Shown here: piece after piece, positions 9,190-18,914 of the stretch
Position numbering within the stretch: position 1 is the stretch's first letter
Layout: each line of letters starts with the position of its first letter
Assembly (NCBI RefSeq): GCF_013394855.1
Contig: NZ_JABMLK010000002.1
Span: 992,001 to 1,056,000 of the forward strand
Reading direction: 5' to 3'
Origin: Limnobaculum xujianqingii
GTDB lineage: Bacteria; Pseudomonadota; Gammaproteobacteria; Enterobacterales; Enterobacteriaceae
Length of the DNA: 64,000 bases
Notes under the pieces: model-generated
What the model was told of the DNA's origin: nothing
Database searches by the model: none
What the model saw: only the letters and a program-made list of their open reading frames with translations
Translations under genes and position numbers: made by a program

Positions 9190-10253
9190 TTGGGCTCTCC
9201 TGACTCATTGTAATGCACATCGCTAACTGCTCTCAGGCGTTCTGCTGCCTGCTCCGCGGTAAGGTCACGCTGTGACTCTGCCATCATTTCATAACCCACC
9301 ATAAATTTACGCACCGTAGCTGAACGCAGCAACGGCGGGTAGAAGTGAGCATGTAATTGCCAGTGTGGATTATCCTGTCCGTTAAACGGCGCACCATGCC
9401 AGCCCATAGAGTAAGGAAAGGAGCACTGAAACAGGTTATCGTAACGACTGGTGAGCTTTTTCAATGCCAGCGCTAAATCCTGACTCTGTTCAGCACTTAG
9501 TTCACCCATCTGACGAACCTGAGCCTTAGGTAATAGCAGGGTTTCAAAAGGCCAGGCGGCCCAGTAAGGAACCACTGCCAGCCAGTATTCAGTCTCTACA
9601 ACCGTGCGGCTACCATCGGCCATTTCTCGCTTCGCATAGTCCAGTAACATGGGGGAATGTTGCTGTTCAAAATATTCTCGCTGCAGACGATCTTCCCGTT
9701 CTGCCTCGTTGGGCAGAAAACTGTTAGCCCAAATCTGCCCATGGGGATGGGGATTAGAACACCCCATTGCCGCGCCTTTATTCTCGAAAATTTGTACCCA
9801 GGGATAACTTTTTCCTAAGTCATCCAACTGCTGTTGCCAGGTACGAATAATTTCTTCTAAAGCGGGAAGGGATAACTCCGGCAGGCTTTTACTGTGGTCA
9901 GGAGAAAAGCAGATCACCCGACTGGTTCCCCGTGCACTTTGGCAGCGCATAAGCGGATCGCTGGATTGTTCCGCGTCAGGGGTATCCGGCATCAGTGCGG
10001 CAAAGTCGTTAGTGAATACATAGGTGCCGTGGTAATCGGGGTTCACGTCTCCGGTTACCCGCGTGTTTCCTGCGCATAAAAAGCAGTCAGGATCGTGAGC
10101 TGGCTGACGGGTATGATCTACTGATTCTTGTTGCCCCTGCCACGGGCGTTTAGCCCGATGGGGAGAGACTAAAATCCACTGTCCGGTTAGTGGATTAAAC
10201 CGACGGTGTGGATGATCAACCGGATTAAAACCAACAGAATTGGTGTTACTCAT
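9186..10253 (-). CDS. galT: Galactose-1-phosphate uridylyltransferase
   Basis: 355 residues. It transfers UMP from UDP-glucose to galactose-1-phosphate through a covalent His intermediate. The nucleophile motif HPHGQIW is intact in [13 protein letters not shown]. The zinc site has CFLCAGNTR near the N-terminus and His residues further on. Other signatures are [23 protein letters not shown] and [13 protein letters not shown] [14 protein letters not shown]. It overlaps galE by 8 bp and galK by 4 bp. Confidence 0.97.
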   Translation of the reverse strand: MSNTNSVGFNPVDHPHRRFNPLTGQWILVSPHRAKRPWQGQQESVDHTRQPAHDPDCFLCAGNTRVTGDVNPDYHGTYVFTNDFAALMPDTPDAEQSSDPLMRCQSARGTSRVICFSPDHSKSLPELSLPALEEIIRTWQQQLDDLGKSYPWVQIFENKGAAMGCSNPHPHGQIWANSFLPNEAEREDRLQREYFEQQHSPMLLDYAKREMADGSRTVVETEYWLAVVPYWAAWPFETLLLPKAQVRQMGELSAEQSQDLALALKKLTSRYDNLFQCSFPYSMGWHGAPFNGQDNPHWQLHAHFYPPLLRSATVRKFMVGYEMMAESQRDLTAEQAAERLRAVSDVHYNESGEPK

Positions 10254-11265
10254 CGGGATACCCTTGAGGATTCATGGATTGCCAACGCCAGGTATCTGCA
10301 CACATTTGGTCCAGGTTCAGTTTTACCTGCCAGCCTAATTCATTTGCTGCTTTGGTTGAGTCTGCCCAGTAGCTAGCCAGATCGCCATCACGACGAGCAG
10401 CAAACTGGTAAGGAACAGGTTTGCCACAGGCTTTACTAAAGGCATTGACTACATCCAGTACGCTATAGCCAAAGCCAGCACCCAGATTGTAGATATAAGT
10501 ACCAGGATGATTGGTCACTTTATTCAGTGCGGCAACGTGTCCATCAGCTACGTCAACCACGTGAATATAATCACGTACGCAGGTGCCATCCGGCGTTGGG
10601 TAATCGTTTCCAAAGATAGAGAGCGATTCACGGCGACCAACGGCTACCTGAGCAATAAATGGCATCAGATTATTAGGAATACCTTGTGGGTCTTCTCCCA
10701 TCAAGCCGGAAGAGTGTGCTCCAACCGGATTAAAGTAACGTAACAAGGCTACGCTCATGTCCGGTTGTGCTTTTTGTATATCTTCCAGACACTGCTCGAT
10801 AATCAGTTTGCTGTTGCCATAAGGGCTGGAGGGGCGACGGGTTTGCATGGTTTCCACATAAGGGGTAACCGGCTGATCGCCATAAACAGTTGCGGATGAA
10901 CTAAAGATAAAGTTCTTAACGCCGGCCCGGCGCATGGCATCTACTAACGTTAAGGAGCCATGAATGTTATTGTCATAGTATTCCAGCGGCTTATTAACGG
11001 ACTCTCCAACCGCTTTTAGCGCGGCAAAATGGATGACCGAGTCAATGCGATGTTCTGCAAAAATTTTATCCAGCAAAGTAGCATCACGAACATCACCATT
11101 GTAGAACGCAGGCTTATGGCCGGTTAGCTGTTCAATACGTTTAAGTACGCTGGCCTTACTGTTACATAAGTTATCGATAATCACCGGGGTATGTCCGGCC
11201 TCAATTAGTTGAACGCAAGTATGACTGCCTATGTAACCGATACCACCTGTAATCAGAACATTCAC
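10246..11265 (-). CDS. galE: UDP-glucose 4-epimerase
   Basis: 339 residues using a GTG start at 11265 ([15 protein letters not shown]), with GGAGAG five bases upstream. The longer frame to an ATG at 11313 adds 16 residues (MLCYHCLNYF...) before the Rossmann fold and is rejected. It is an SDR-family NAD enzyme: glycine motif GGIGYIGSH, Ser-Ser-Ala-Thr segment SSSATVYG and catalytic Tyr/Lys in SPYGNSK. It is the first gene of galETKM. A GalR/GalS-like operator lies about 80 bp upstream. Confidence 0.95.
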   Translation of the reverse strand: MNVLITGGIGYIGSHTCVQLIEAGHTPVIIDNLCNSKASVLKRIEQLTGHKPAFYNGDVRDATLLDKIFAEHRIDSVIHFAALKAVGESVNKPLEYYDNNIHGSLTLVDAMRRAGVKNFIFSSSATVYGDQPVTPYVETMQTRRPSSPYGNSKLIIEQCLEDIQKAQPDMSVALLRYFNPVGAHSSGLMGEDPQGIPNNLMPFIAQVAVGRRESLSIFGNDYPTPDGTCVRDYIHVVDVADGHVAALNKVTNHPGTYIYNLGAGFGYSVLDVVNAFSKACGKPVPYQFAARRDGDLASYWADSTKAANELGWQVKLNLDQMCADTWRWQSMNPQGYPDE

Positions 11266-11345
11266 AAGATTCTCTCCGCATATAAAGTAATTGAGGCAAT
11301 GATAGCACAACAAAAATAGGGAAAAAGGTGATCAGGATAAAAAAA

Positions 11346-11359
11346 TGAAAGCGTTTACA
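11346..11359 (-). promoter_or_regulatory. GalR/GalS-like operator upstream of galE
   Basis: TGAAAGCGTTTACA is a 14-bp imperfect palindrome (10 of 14 positions symmetric) with the central CG typical of LacI-family operators. It is close to the GalR consensus TGTAANCGNTTACA and sits in the galE promoter region. Confidence 0.6.
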
Positions 11360-11397
11360 TTTTTGGTGAAAATAATATAGATGTCCATGATAAAAGA

Positions 11398-11425
11398 TGC
11401 CCCGCGTAGTTAGCGCAGGGCAATC
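11398..11425 (-). terminator. Terminator downstream of the isochorismatase-like gene
   Basis: On the minus strand, GCCCTGCGC pairs imperfectly with GCGGGGC around CTAACTAC, followed by ATCTTTTA. Confidence 0.55.
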
Positions 11426-11451
11426 AAAAAGATAAAACAGGAATAACTTGA

Positions 11452-12033
11452 TTATGAAACGCTATGTTCCTGCCACTGCATGCTGGTCGTGATTTCAGTT
11501 AATGGTGTCAGGGATTGCATACTTTGTTGATGGAGTTCCGGGGAAGCGGCGGCACACAGATCTTCCAATACTGTGACTTTAAACCCCAAATCGTGAGCCT
11601 GACGGGCGGTGCTCTGGATAGCCATCAGAGAACTGACACCTCCTAACAGGATATGGTCATATCCCCGGCCGGTTAGCCAGTCATAAAGATTGTTGCCAGC
11701 AAAGGCGGAAACGGCTTTCTTAATCACGACTTCATCTTCTGGCTGCACATCTAAGTCTTTCACCCATTGGCAACCAGGATCGCTCAGGCGCAGAGCACCA
11801 TTTTTTTTCGCCAGATTGAACAATGGCGAATAGGGCGGGATATCGTGATAGTCATCGGCAAAGCCAACTTTCACCCAAATAACGGGGATATGGTGTCGAC
11901 GGGCGAAAGCCACAGCCTGATTGGTTAATGGAACCAGACGGCGTTCTTTTACTTGCTGATGACTACTGTTAGAGCGTCCGTGTTCACCGACAATCTCTTC
12001 AATAAGGTCAATGATAATTAAAGCACTGGACAT
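11452..12033 (-). CDS. Isochorismatase-fold protein lacking the catalytic cysteine
   Basis: 193-residue cysteine-hydrolase (isochorismatase superfamily) protein, function unknown. The first triad member Asp9 (ALIIIDL) and a Lys at about 105 (VVIKKAVSAF) are present. At the nucleophile position, in the loop GGVSSLMAIQSTARQA, residue 138 is Ala where nicotinamidase-type enzymes have Cys. EntB-type isochorismatases also lack this Cys, so a non-thiol reaction or a non-catalytic role is possible. It starts 38 bp after modF on the same strand and is probably cotranscribed with it, but no molybdenum-related function follows from that. Confidence 0.8.
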   Translation of the reverse strand: MSSALIIIDLIEEIVGEHGRSNSSHQQVKERRLVPLTNQAVAFARRHHIPVIWVKVGFADDYHDIPPYSPLFNLAKKNGALRLSDPGCQWVKDLDVQPEDEVVIKKAVSAFAGNNLYDWLTGRGYDHILLGGVSSLMAIQSTARQAHDLGFKVTVLEDLCAAASPELHQQSMQSLTPLTEITTSMQWQEHSVS

Positions 12034-12071
12034 AAGGTTTCCCTGTAGTTATTTGCGGACATAATGTTTTT

Positions 12072-13574
12072 TCAGTCACTAGTTTTAAGCATAGTCGACG
12101 AACCACAACCCGTTAGATGTTCTATGGCGTAAGCATAGCTATTGCCGGTAGGAATAAAGCTCAGACGATGAGTTATGCACTCAGGCGCATCTTCTGCATG
12201 GTGAGAAACAAACAGCAATTGGCTGTTACCTTCACTCATCAATACGTCAATCCAGCGTCTGACCAACTGGCGATTGAGTGGATCGAGCCCTTGCAGCGGT
12301 TCATCAAGAATCAACAGAGTGGGATGTTTTACCAGCGCTCTGGCAATCAGCGTTAAGCGTTGTTGTCCCCATGATAGCGAGTGAAAAGGGCTATCTGCCT
12401 GCTGGCTGAGGCCTAACATATCCAGCCATTGCTGAGTGAGTTTTTCCTGAGTATCAGAAGTTGCCTGATAGATACCAATAGAATCCAGATAGCCAGAAAG
12501 AATGACATTACGTACGCTGGCGCTAACCCGATAGTCCTGATGCAGGCTACTGCTGACATAGCCAATATGTTTTTTGATATCCCATATGGTTTCACCACTG
12601 CCACGACGACGGCCAAACAGCGTCAAATCATTACTGTATCCCTGTGGATGATCGCCGGTAATTAAACTGAGTAAGGTAGATTTACCTGCACCGTTAGGGC
12701 CAACAATTTGCCAGTGTTGATTGGGTTTAACCTGCCAGTTAAGGCCATTAATAATGGGTCGGTCATTATAGGTAATCAGGCAGTTATTCAAGGTTATCAG
12801 GGGAGTATTGGCAGCAAAAGTTCGTTCGGTGATGGTTTCCGGGGGTGGCAGAGAAACTCCCGCGATCCGTTCGCTCTGAGCCAGTTGGGCAACCAGAGCT
12901 TCTGACAGAATTTCCTGACGGGAACCTATGCGAGTCAGATGACAATCTGCCAGTACGCCAACGTGAGTAATAAAGTCGGGAATTTGATCAAATCGGTTCA
13001 GAACCAGTACCAGCGTCAGCCCATTGGTTGACAGTTCTGCCAGTAGGTTGGCTAACTGCTGACGTGAGGCCACATCTAATCCATCGAAAGGTTCATCTAA
13101 AATTAACAGATCGGGGGAGGATATGAGCGCCTGACACAGTAATGTTTTTCTGGTTTCCCCGGTAGAGAGATATTTAAACCGGCGGGTAAGCAGGTGGCTA
13201 ATACCAAACATCTCTGCCAGCTGCTGGCATTTGTCTTCATCATGATGTTCTGACTGAATAATTTCAGCGGTAGTTCGACCAGTATCGTCTTCCCCTTCAC
13301 TTAACAGGTCGGTGTTATTACGCTGCCATTCTTCTTCAATAATTTTTTGTAGTTGTTCAAATGACAGACGAACAATATGTTGAAAATTATTATGGCGGGA
13401 GCCGTTAAGCAGGATGAGCTCATCAGACAAGGCTCTGGCCAGTGCCGATTTTCCACTGCCGTTAGATCCGACAAAACCCCAACTTTCTCCTTCAGTTAAA
13501 GTAAGTGCTGGCAGGGTGAGGGTTTTGGTATCGCTTAACCGGAAGCATCCATCAGTAATAGTTAACTGTTTCAT
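12072..13574 (-). CDS. modF: Molybdate-locus tandem ABC ATPase ModF (PhrA-like)
   Basis: 500 residues (E. coli ModF about 490), two ABC ATPase domains in one chain and no membrane segment. Domain 1 has Walker A GSNGSGKSA and LSTGETRK as signature; domain 2 has Walker A GPNGAGKST, LTLFGRRRGSGETIWDIKKHIG and the Walker B LLILDEPLQGLDP. Its biochemical role remains unclear; in E. coli it lies next to modE in the molybdate locus. Here it is separated from modE by the nucleoside island (13.8-19.8 kb). The ATG at 13574 follows AAAGGTCGTGAT. Confidence 0.93.
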   Translation of the reverse strand: MKQLTITDGCFRLSDTKTLTLPALTLTEGESWGFVGSNGSGKSALARALSDELILLNGSRHNNFQHIVRLSFEQLQKIIEEEWQRNNTDLLSEGEDDTGRTTAEIIQSEHHDEDKCQQLAEMFGISHLLTRRFKYLSTGETRKTLLCQALISSPDLLILDEPFDGLDVASRQQLANLLAELSTNGLTLVLVLNRFDQIPDFITHVGVLADCHLTRIGSRQEILSEALVAQLAQSERIAGVSLPPPETITERTFAANTPLITLNNCLITYNDRPIINGLNWQVKPNQHWQIVGPNGAGKSTLLSLITGDHPQGYSNDLTLFGRRRGSGETIWDIKKHIGYVSSSLHQDYRVSASVRNVILSGYLDSIGIYQATSDTQEKLTQQWLDMLGLSQQADSPFHSLSWGQQRLTLIARALVKHPTLLILDEPLQGLDPLNRQLVRRWIDVLMSEGNSQLLFVSHHAEDAPECITHRLSFIPTGNSYAYAIEHLTGCGSSTMLKTSD

Positions 13575-13784
13575 ATCACGACCTTTCTACTTAGATATCA
13601 GTAAGTTCTTATTATTTTCTATGATGTGACTATAGCTGTTTATAAGCATCTCAAAATAAAAGCGAAATGACACCACATAAAGTGCTGCTTTTTAGCTAAA
13701 CGGCAATTTTTTGTTAGAAAGGAAAGTGAATTATGCGATGTGAATAGAGGATTATAAATAGTGATGGTTAATCTTTGGAGAATG

Positions 13785-13817
13785 AGCCTGTGAATTTTAG
13801 CTCTCACAGGCTTTTTA
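13785..13817. terminator. Terminator hairpin between modF and the Tsx-like gene
   Basis: AGCCTGTGA pairs with TCACAGGCT (9 bp, 10-base loop). The T-run is best on the plus strand (CTTTTTATT); the minus-strand tsx transcript would also form the stem. Confidence 0.6.
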
Positions 13818-13832
13818 TTAACTAAAAACCAA

Positions 13833-14598
13833 TTAGAAATTATATTTAACCGAATAGATAATGCCGTCCTGCAGGAAGCTTTCCCCAAGCTTATTATCAG
13901 CATAGCGGTACTGAACCCCGGCCGTAATGGATGGGTTCGGTTTCCACCACAGAGCAACGGCACCGTTAGTACCTTCTTTTCCCCCGTTACCGGCGGCGTA
14001 GCGCGCTGCACGGTCAAACTCATACTCAGTCCAATTGGTCAGCGCGAACTTTTCGTTCCACAGGTTAAAGTCATATCCGGCTACCCAGCCAAATACGTAA
14101 CCGTTATTGCCGCTGTAATAGGTTTGGTCGGTATAGCGTTTAGCAATAAAAGGTTTAAACCAGAATTGGTCCAGCTTAAGGTTATAGCCTAAACCGTAAA
14201 GGGCCATAACATCATGAAAGTTTCTACCGTTTGGTGAGCCGTAAGTGCCATAAACATGACCGTACAGGTTAAGGCCAGTATCTCCAAGATAGATGCGGTT
14301 GGTGTTTTTAAAGGTGTAACGCTGCTCGCTACCCGGTTTGTCGTGTCGGTCATTGAAAGGGTTTTCCCAGTCAAAAAAGCCGTAGGTTTCACCCCAGGTA
14401 AAACCAGCACCGCCTTCCAGTTCCAGATAGGCAAAGTCATCTTTATGGGATTTATTTGAGGTTCGATGAGTGGTGTGGGATGTCCAGTCAAGATAGTGAA
14501 TACCGATGTCAGCAAAACCCCAGAGATAATCAGCCTGAGTCGCAGGGCTGACAGCAACAGCGGTAAGAGCAACCATGCCGGAGAGATATTTTTTTCAT
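13833..14598 (-). CDS. Tsx/OmpK-like nucleoside channel, signal peptide out of frame at an A7 run
   Basis: The body (about 247 residues from ATG 14576) matches nucleoside-specific channel-forming outer-membrane proteins: DYLWGFADIGIHYLDW at the mature N-terminus, LELEGGAGFTWGETYGFFDWE, alternating beta strands and a terminal aromatic (VKYNF). A ribosome site (AGGGAATAAC) and ATG lie at 14598-14596, followed by seven A. With six A the frame would read MKKYLSGMVALTAVAVSPATQA, a perfect Sec signal. With seven, the ATG leads into another frame, and only the truncated MVALTAVAVSPATQA remains in frame. This is a one-base frameshift, a slippage site or a sequencing error. It belongs to the xap island and probably imports nucleosides. 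Confidence 0.75.
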
Positions 14599-15106
14599 TA
14601 ATGTTATTCCCTTTGTCCAATAAGCGTATTTTGGGAAGTTATCCCGAATAGAATTTGATTGTTGTTATGCCGGAATAAAGTGATGGCGCTGTATTATTAA
14701 AGGGGGCGAAGAATTAAAACCAATATTCAATTTTCAGTTATCAATATAATTTTAATATGAATGGGAATTAGCCTATTTAAAACAGGCTATTGTGAATGGA
14801 AATCAAATCAGGATAATTTGATTAGAAATAATTATGATTCATTTTTTGTGATGGGAGTCAAAATATATAATAGTAAAGGGTAATTAAATTACAGTGAGAA
14901 CTAATTCAAAATGAAATGGTTATTATTTTGATGTTGCAGTGGGTAATTAATTTTCTAATTAAATAAAGAGCCGTTTTATAAATATTTTTTACAGATTTAA
15001 AATAAATTAAGTATTAAATAACAGCGAGGACGTTAAATATAAACGTCCTCGATTATTAAGCTTAGATTATTGATTCGTCAGAAATAATATTTCTGAAAAC
15101 AGAGTG
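14599..15106. other. AT-rich intergenic region upstream of the Tsx-like gene
   Basis: No ORF. It is strongly AT-rich and must carry the tsx promoter on the minus strand. The only clear structure is the hairpin at 15025-15051. I see no recognisable operator. Confidence 0.5.
15025..15051. terminator. Hairpin downstream of the phosphopentomutase gene
   Basis: A perfect 10-bp stem, CGAGGACGTT with AACGTCCTCG, and a seven-base loop, 55 bp past the stop codon. The U-tract is weak (CTGTTATTTAAT on the minus strand), so it may be a 3' stabilising stem rather than an efficient terminator. Confidence 0.5.
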
Positions 15107-16336
15107 TTATCGGGAGATGGCCTTGTTCAGAAAACTGTTGCCTTCATTGAATAGTGGTAGTTCAAACCAGGTGGCCAGGCTTTGACCGATATCAACAAAA
15201 GACTCCCTGACTCCCAGACTGCCGTTTTGTACTTGTTTACCATAAACCAGAACCGGAATGTGTTCACGAGTATGGTCGGTGCCCGGCCAGGTTGGGTCAC
15301 AGCCGTGGTCAGCGGTGATAATGACGACATCGTCATCACGCAGCAATGGATAGAGTTCCGGCAGGCGGCGATCAAACAGTTCCAACGCTGCAGCATAGCC
15401 AGAAATATCACGACGATGACCATAGTTTTGGTCAAAATCAACAAAGTTGGTCATTATAATGCTGAAATCATTGTCCTGCGCCGTTGCTTCTAAGGTAGCG
15501 TCCCACAAAGCATCCAGACCGTTAGCCTTAATTTTTTGACTGATACCAACCCCTGCATAGATATCGGAAATCTTACCAATCGCAATCACAAAACCACCGG
15601 CATCGACCAGCTTTTTCAATACGGTATCTGCGGGTGGTTCCACTGCCAGATCATGGCGGTTACCGGTGCGAGTAAAACCGCTGCTGACATCACCTACAAA
15701 CGGACGAGCGATAACCCGACAAATATTATAAGGATCAACCTCTTCACGGGCGATTTCGCATAGTTGGTAAAGGCGTTCCAGACCAAATGTTTCTTCATGG
15801 CAGGCTATCTGAAAAACTGAATCCGCCGAGGTATAAAAAATGGGTTTACCGGTTGCCATATGCTCTTGTGCATATTGGTCAAGAATCACGGTACCGGATG
15901 AGTGGCAGTTCCCCAGATAACCGGGCAGATTAGCTCTGCGTACCAGATTGTCGAGTAAGGTTTGTGGAAAAGTATTGGTTGGTTCGCTGAAGTAACCCCA
16001 ATCAAAACGCACCGGAACACCTGCCAGTTCCCAGTGGCCAGAAGGGGTATCTTTGCCGGAAGAGGCCTCTTTGGCTGCGCCATAGGCAGCGCGAATAACC
16101 GGAGTCGGGTTAAATCCTGCCGGTAAATTCCCCGTAGCCAGTTGGCCCGCCAACCCTAATCCCAACTGCTCCAGATTAGGCAATTTTAATGGGCCATGAC
16201 GCCCCAACTCTGCCCGACCCGTTGCACAATATTCAGCAATGTGGCCCAGAGTATCCGAACCGGTATCACCAAACGTATCTGCATCGGGAGTTGCTCCCAC
16301 GCCAAAGGAGTCCATGATTAAAATAATCGCGCGCAT
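15107..16336 (-). CDS. deoB: Phosphopentomutase in the nucleoside cluster
   Basis: 409 residues (E. coli DeoB 407), alkaline-phosphatase superfamily, Mn-dependent. It converts ribose-1-phosphate or deoxyribose-1-phosphate to the 5-phosphate. Metal and active-site motifs are the N-terminal [11 protein letters not shown], the phospho-Thr region [28 protein letters not shown] and the C-terminal [22 protein letters not shown]. It is divergent from xapA and beside a nucleoside channel, so it would process the pentose-1-phosphate released by XapA. The canonical deoCABD operon is not in the window, so this may be a second copy; the symbol is by homology. Confidence 0.9.
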   Translation of the reverse strand: MRAIILIMDSFGVGATPDADTFGDTGSDTLGHIAEYCATGRAELGRHGPLKLPNLEQLGLGLAGQLATGNLPAGFNPTPVIRAAYGAAKEASSGKDTPSGHWELAGVPVRFDWGYFSEPTNTFPQTLLDNLVRRANLPGYLGNCHSSGTVILDQYAQEHMATGKPIFYTSADSVFQIACHEETFGLERLYQLCEIAREEVDPYNICRVIARPFVGDVSSGFTRTGNRHDLAVEPPADTVLKKLVDAGGFVIAIGKISDIYAGVGISQKIKANGLDALWDATLEATAQDNDFSIIMTNFVDFDQNYGHRRDISGYAAALELFDRRLPELYPLLRDDDVVIITADHGCDPTWPGTDHTREHIPVLVYGKQVQNGSLGVRESFVDIGQSLATWFELPLFNEGNSFLNKAISR

Positions 16337-16558
16337 ATTATCTCCGAATAATAATTCAGTCAGTTAAATTATATAAATTTATATATAACAGGAATTGATT
16401 AGCGCAGGTGAATTTAATCAATATTAAATCCGTATTGATCCTGCGGGAAAACAATATTGGATAAAGTGATTTGGCAGTCGGTATAAATAACAGGATTAAA
16501 AAGAAAAGCTTTATTGCGATTAAAAACTAAAAAAACTCAATCAATGAGGAAAACTGTT

Positions 16559-17392
16559 ATGTCACAAATAGAATTATCTCAAAATCCATTTTATGCTGCG
16601 GACATTATTCGTAAATATAAACCTGACTTTACACCGAGAGTGGCTTTTATTTTAGGTTCCGGGCTGGGTGCGTTGGCTGAACAAATTGAAGATGCGGTTG
16701 CTATCTCTTATGAAAAATTGCCAGGTTTTCCAGTTAGTACTGTTCATGGTCATGCCGGTGAACTGGTGTTAGGAACACTTTCCGGGGTACCGGTAGCCTG
16801 TATGAAAGGGCGTGGGCACTTTTATGAAGGTCGCGGAATGACCATCATGACTGATGCTATTCGTACTTTTAAGCTGTTGGGCTGTGAACTGTTATTTTCA
16901 ACCAATACTGCGGGTTCTTTACGACCTGAAGTTGAACCAGGCAGCCTGGTTTCTCTGAACGATCATATTAATACCATGCCGGGCACACCGATGGTTGGTT
17001 TGAACGATGAACGCTTTGGTGAGCGCTTCTTTACACTGGCAAATGCTTATGATGCTGATTACCGCGCGGTACTTCAGCAAGTGGCGAAAGAGTCTGGTTT
17101 CCCGTTGTCCGAAGGGGTTTTTGTCTCTTATCCGGGGCCTAACTTCGAGACCGCAGCAGAAATACGCATGATGCAGATTATTGGTGGCGATGTAGTTGGT
17201 ATGTCAGTGGTGCCGGAAGTGATCTCTGCTCGTCATTGTGGATTAAAGGTCGTTGCGGTATCTGCAATCACCAACCTGGCAGAAGGACTAGGCAAAGTGA
17301 CGTTGTCCCATGCTCAAACGCTGGCGGCAGCCGAACTTTCTCGCCAGAACTTTATCACCCTGATTTGCGGTTTTTTACGCAAGCTGGCTTAA
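16559..17392 (+). CDS. xapA: Xanthosine (purine nucleoside) phosphorylase
   Basis: 277 residues, the same length as E. coli XapA, with very high apparent identity (PDFTPRVAFILGSGLG, EKLPGFPVSTVHGHAGELVLG, MKGRGHFYEGRGMTIMTDAIRTFKLLG, NTMPGTPMVGLNDERFGERFF, SYPGPNFETAAEIRMM, GMSVVPEVISARHC). It cleaves xanthosine, inosine and guanosine with phosphate to the base plus ribose-1-phosphate. The start at 16559 follows GAGGAAAACTGTT and matches the E. coli N-terminus MSQ; a longer frame from 16514 is rejected. xapB follows downstream. Confidence 0.95.
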   Translation: MSQIELSQNPFYAADIIRKYKPDFTPRVAFILGSGLGALAEQIEDAVAISYEKLPGFPVSTVHGHAGELVLGTLSGVPVACMKGRGHFYEGRGMTIMTDAIRTFKLLGCELLFSTNTAGSLRPEVEPGSLVSLNDHINTMPGTPMVGLNDERFGERFFTLANAYDADYRAVLQQVAKESGFPLSEGVFVSYPGPNFETAAEIRMMQIIGGDVVGMSVVPEVISARHCGLKVVAVSAITNLAEGLGKVTLSHAQTLAAAELSRQNFITLICGFLRKLA

Positions 17393-17420
17393 AACAGAAA
17401 ACATCCATAAGGAGACAGGA

Positions 17421-17519
17421 ATGTCTGTACTAATGAAGTTATCTGTGATGTTACATAATGCGGTATTACCCGCAATAAGCCAGCCATGCGGCGGGACGGG
17501 AAAACAACATGGGAATTAA
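17421..17519 (+). CDS. Possible 32-residue leader ORF overlapping the xapB start
   Basis: ATG at 17421 with a strong ribosome site (AAGGAGACAGGA). It encodes MSVLMKLSVMLHNAVLP and continues to a TAA at 17517-17519, which lies just inside xapB (its ATG is 17509-17511). The overlap suggests translational coupling of xapB. It matches no family known to me and could be a chance ORF; no composition test was possible. Confidence 0.35.
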   Translation: MSVLMKLSVMLHNAVLPAISQPCGGTGKQHGN

Positions 17520-18843
17520 AAATCGCTTAAAAATCATGTCGTTTTTGCAGTATTTCATCTGGGGAAGCTGGCTGGTGACGCTGGGTTCTTACATGATTAA
17601 TACGCTTCACTTCAATGGTGCATCAGTTGGTGTGGTATATAGCACCAAGGGTTTGGCTGCGGTACTGATGCCAAGTCTGATTGGTATTATTGCCGATAAG
17701 TGGATGAGGGCCAACCGAGTCTACACCTTATGTCATTTGGCATGTGCAGTGGCGTTGTTTTATGCCGCGAGTATCAACGAACCCGGTCTGATGTTTTGGG
17801 TAATGTTGATTAACGCCATGACATTTATGCCAACCATTGCGCTATCTAATACCATCTCTTACTACTGTCTGGAAAAGGCAGGGTTGGATACGGTGAGTAA
17901 TTTCCCACCGATTCGGGTATTTGGCACCATTGGTTTTATTGTTGCCATGTGGACCATTAGTTTGTTGGGCCTTGAGCTAAGTAATATGCAGTTGTATATC
18001 GCTTCGGGGGCTTCACTGCTACTGGCTGCCTATTCATTAACTTTACCTTCCATTCCGACGGCGAACAAAAAGCAAAATCAGACCTGGGTCAGTATGTTAG
18101 GACTGGATGCCTTCGTGTTGTTCAAAAAACCAAGAATGGCAGTGTTCTTTCTGTTTGCCATGCTGTTGGGCGCGGTATTACAGATTACCAACACCTTTGG
18201 CAGTCCGTTCCTGCACGACTTTGCGCTGAATCCGGAGTTTAAAGACAGTTTTGTAGTGAAGTACCCATCCATTTTGCTGTCGGTATCACAAATGTCAGAA
18301 GTGCTGTTTATTCTGGCGATCCCGTTCTTCCTTAAGCGCTTTGGTATTAAAACCGTCATGTTATTAAGCATGGTGGCCTGGTGCCTGCGCTTTGGATTAT
18401 TTGCCTATGGCGATCCTTCCCCGGTGGGCTTTGTACTGCTGATGATGTCAATGATCGTTTATGGCTGTGCTTTTGACTTCTTCAATATTTCCGGTTCGGT
18501 GTTTGTTGAACAGGAAGTCAGCTCGGATATCAGAGCCAGTGCACAAGGGCTGTTTATGACCATGGTTAATGGCGTTGGTGCTTATGTTGGTGCCATTCTG
18601 AGTGGTAAAGCTGTGGATTACTTCTCGGTTGATGGGGTTAAAGACTGGCAAACCATCTGGTTGGTATTTGCTGCCTATGCGGTTCTGCTGGCAGTAGTCT
18701 TCTTCTTTACCTTCCAGTACAAGCATCAACCAGAAAAACTGGCTCAAACTTCCGCTTTGGTGCTTCCAGTCTGTTGGCGAGCTTACTGGCCACGCTGGAC
18801 GATAAACAGTCCGTTATCTCTCAAAATGGCTATTGATGGTTAA
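17509..18843 (+). CDS. xapB: Xanthosine permease (MFS, nucleoside:H+ symporter)
   Basis: Inner-membrane nucleoside:H+ symporter with about 12 membrane segments. Near-identical blocks to E. coli XapB include LKIMSFLQYFIWGSWLVTLGSYMINTLHF, FMPTIALSNTISY, FPPIRVFGTIGF, GAVLQITNTFGSPFLHDFA and MIVYGCAFDFFNISGSVFVEQEV. The protein is 444 residues against 418 in E. coli. After FQYKHQPEKLAQT the tail reads SALVLPVCWRAYWPRW and on, rich in Trp, Cys and Arg. The overlapping third frame reads FGASSLLASLLATLDDKQ and on to a stop, which looks more protein-like, so a one-base slip near 18750 is possible. XapB would deliver xanthosine to XapA. Confidence 0.9.
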   Translation: MGIKNRLKIMSFLQYFIWGSWLVTLGSYMINTLHFNGASVGVVYSTKGLAAVLMPSLIGIIADKWMRANRVYTLCHLACAVALFYAASINEPGLMFWVMLINAMTFMPTIALSNTISYYCLEKAGLDTVSNFPPIRVFGTIGFIVAMWTISLLGLELSNMQLYIASGASLLLAAYSLTLPSIPTANKKQNQTWVSMLGLDAFVLFKKPRMAVFFLFAMLLGAVLQITNTFGSPFLHDFALNPEFKDSFVVKYPSILLSVSQMSEVLFILAIPFFLKRFGIKTVMLLSMVAWCLRFGLFAYGDPSPVGFVLLMMSMIVYGCAFDFFNISGSVFVEQEVSSDIRASAQGLFMTMVNGVGAYVGAILSGKAVDYFSVDGVKDWQTIWLVFAAYAVLLAVVFFFTFQYKHQPEKLAQTSALVLPVCWRAYWPRWTINSPLSLKMAIDG

Positions 18844-18914
18844 TTTGTCATGGTGAGGTTCTGACTGGCGGTAACATAAACTAACTATAATAAATACCCA
18901 GGACAGGAGTCGGT

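Noticed and set aside
14189..14620. 143-residue minus-strand ORF starting MDKGNN over the Tsx-like gene
   Set aside because: It is a different frame over the porin coding region; it matters only because it reveals the frame confusion at the A7 run.
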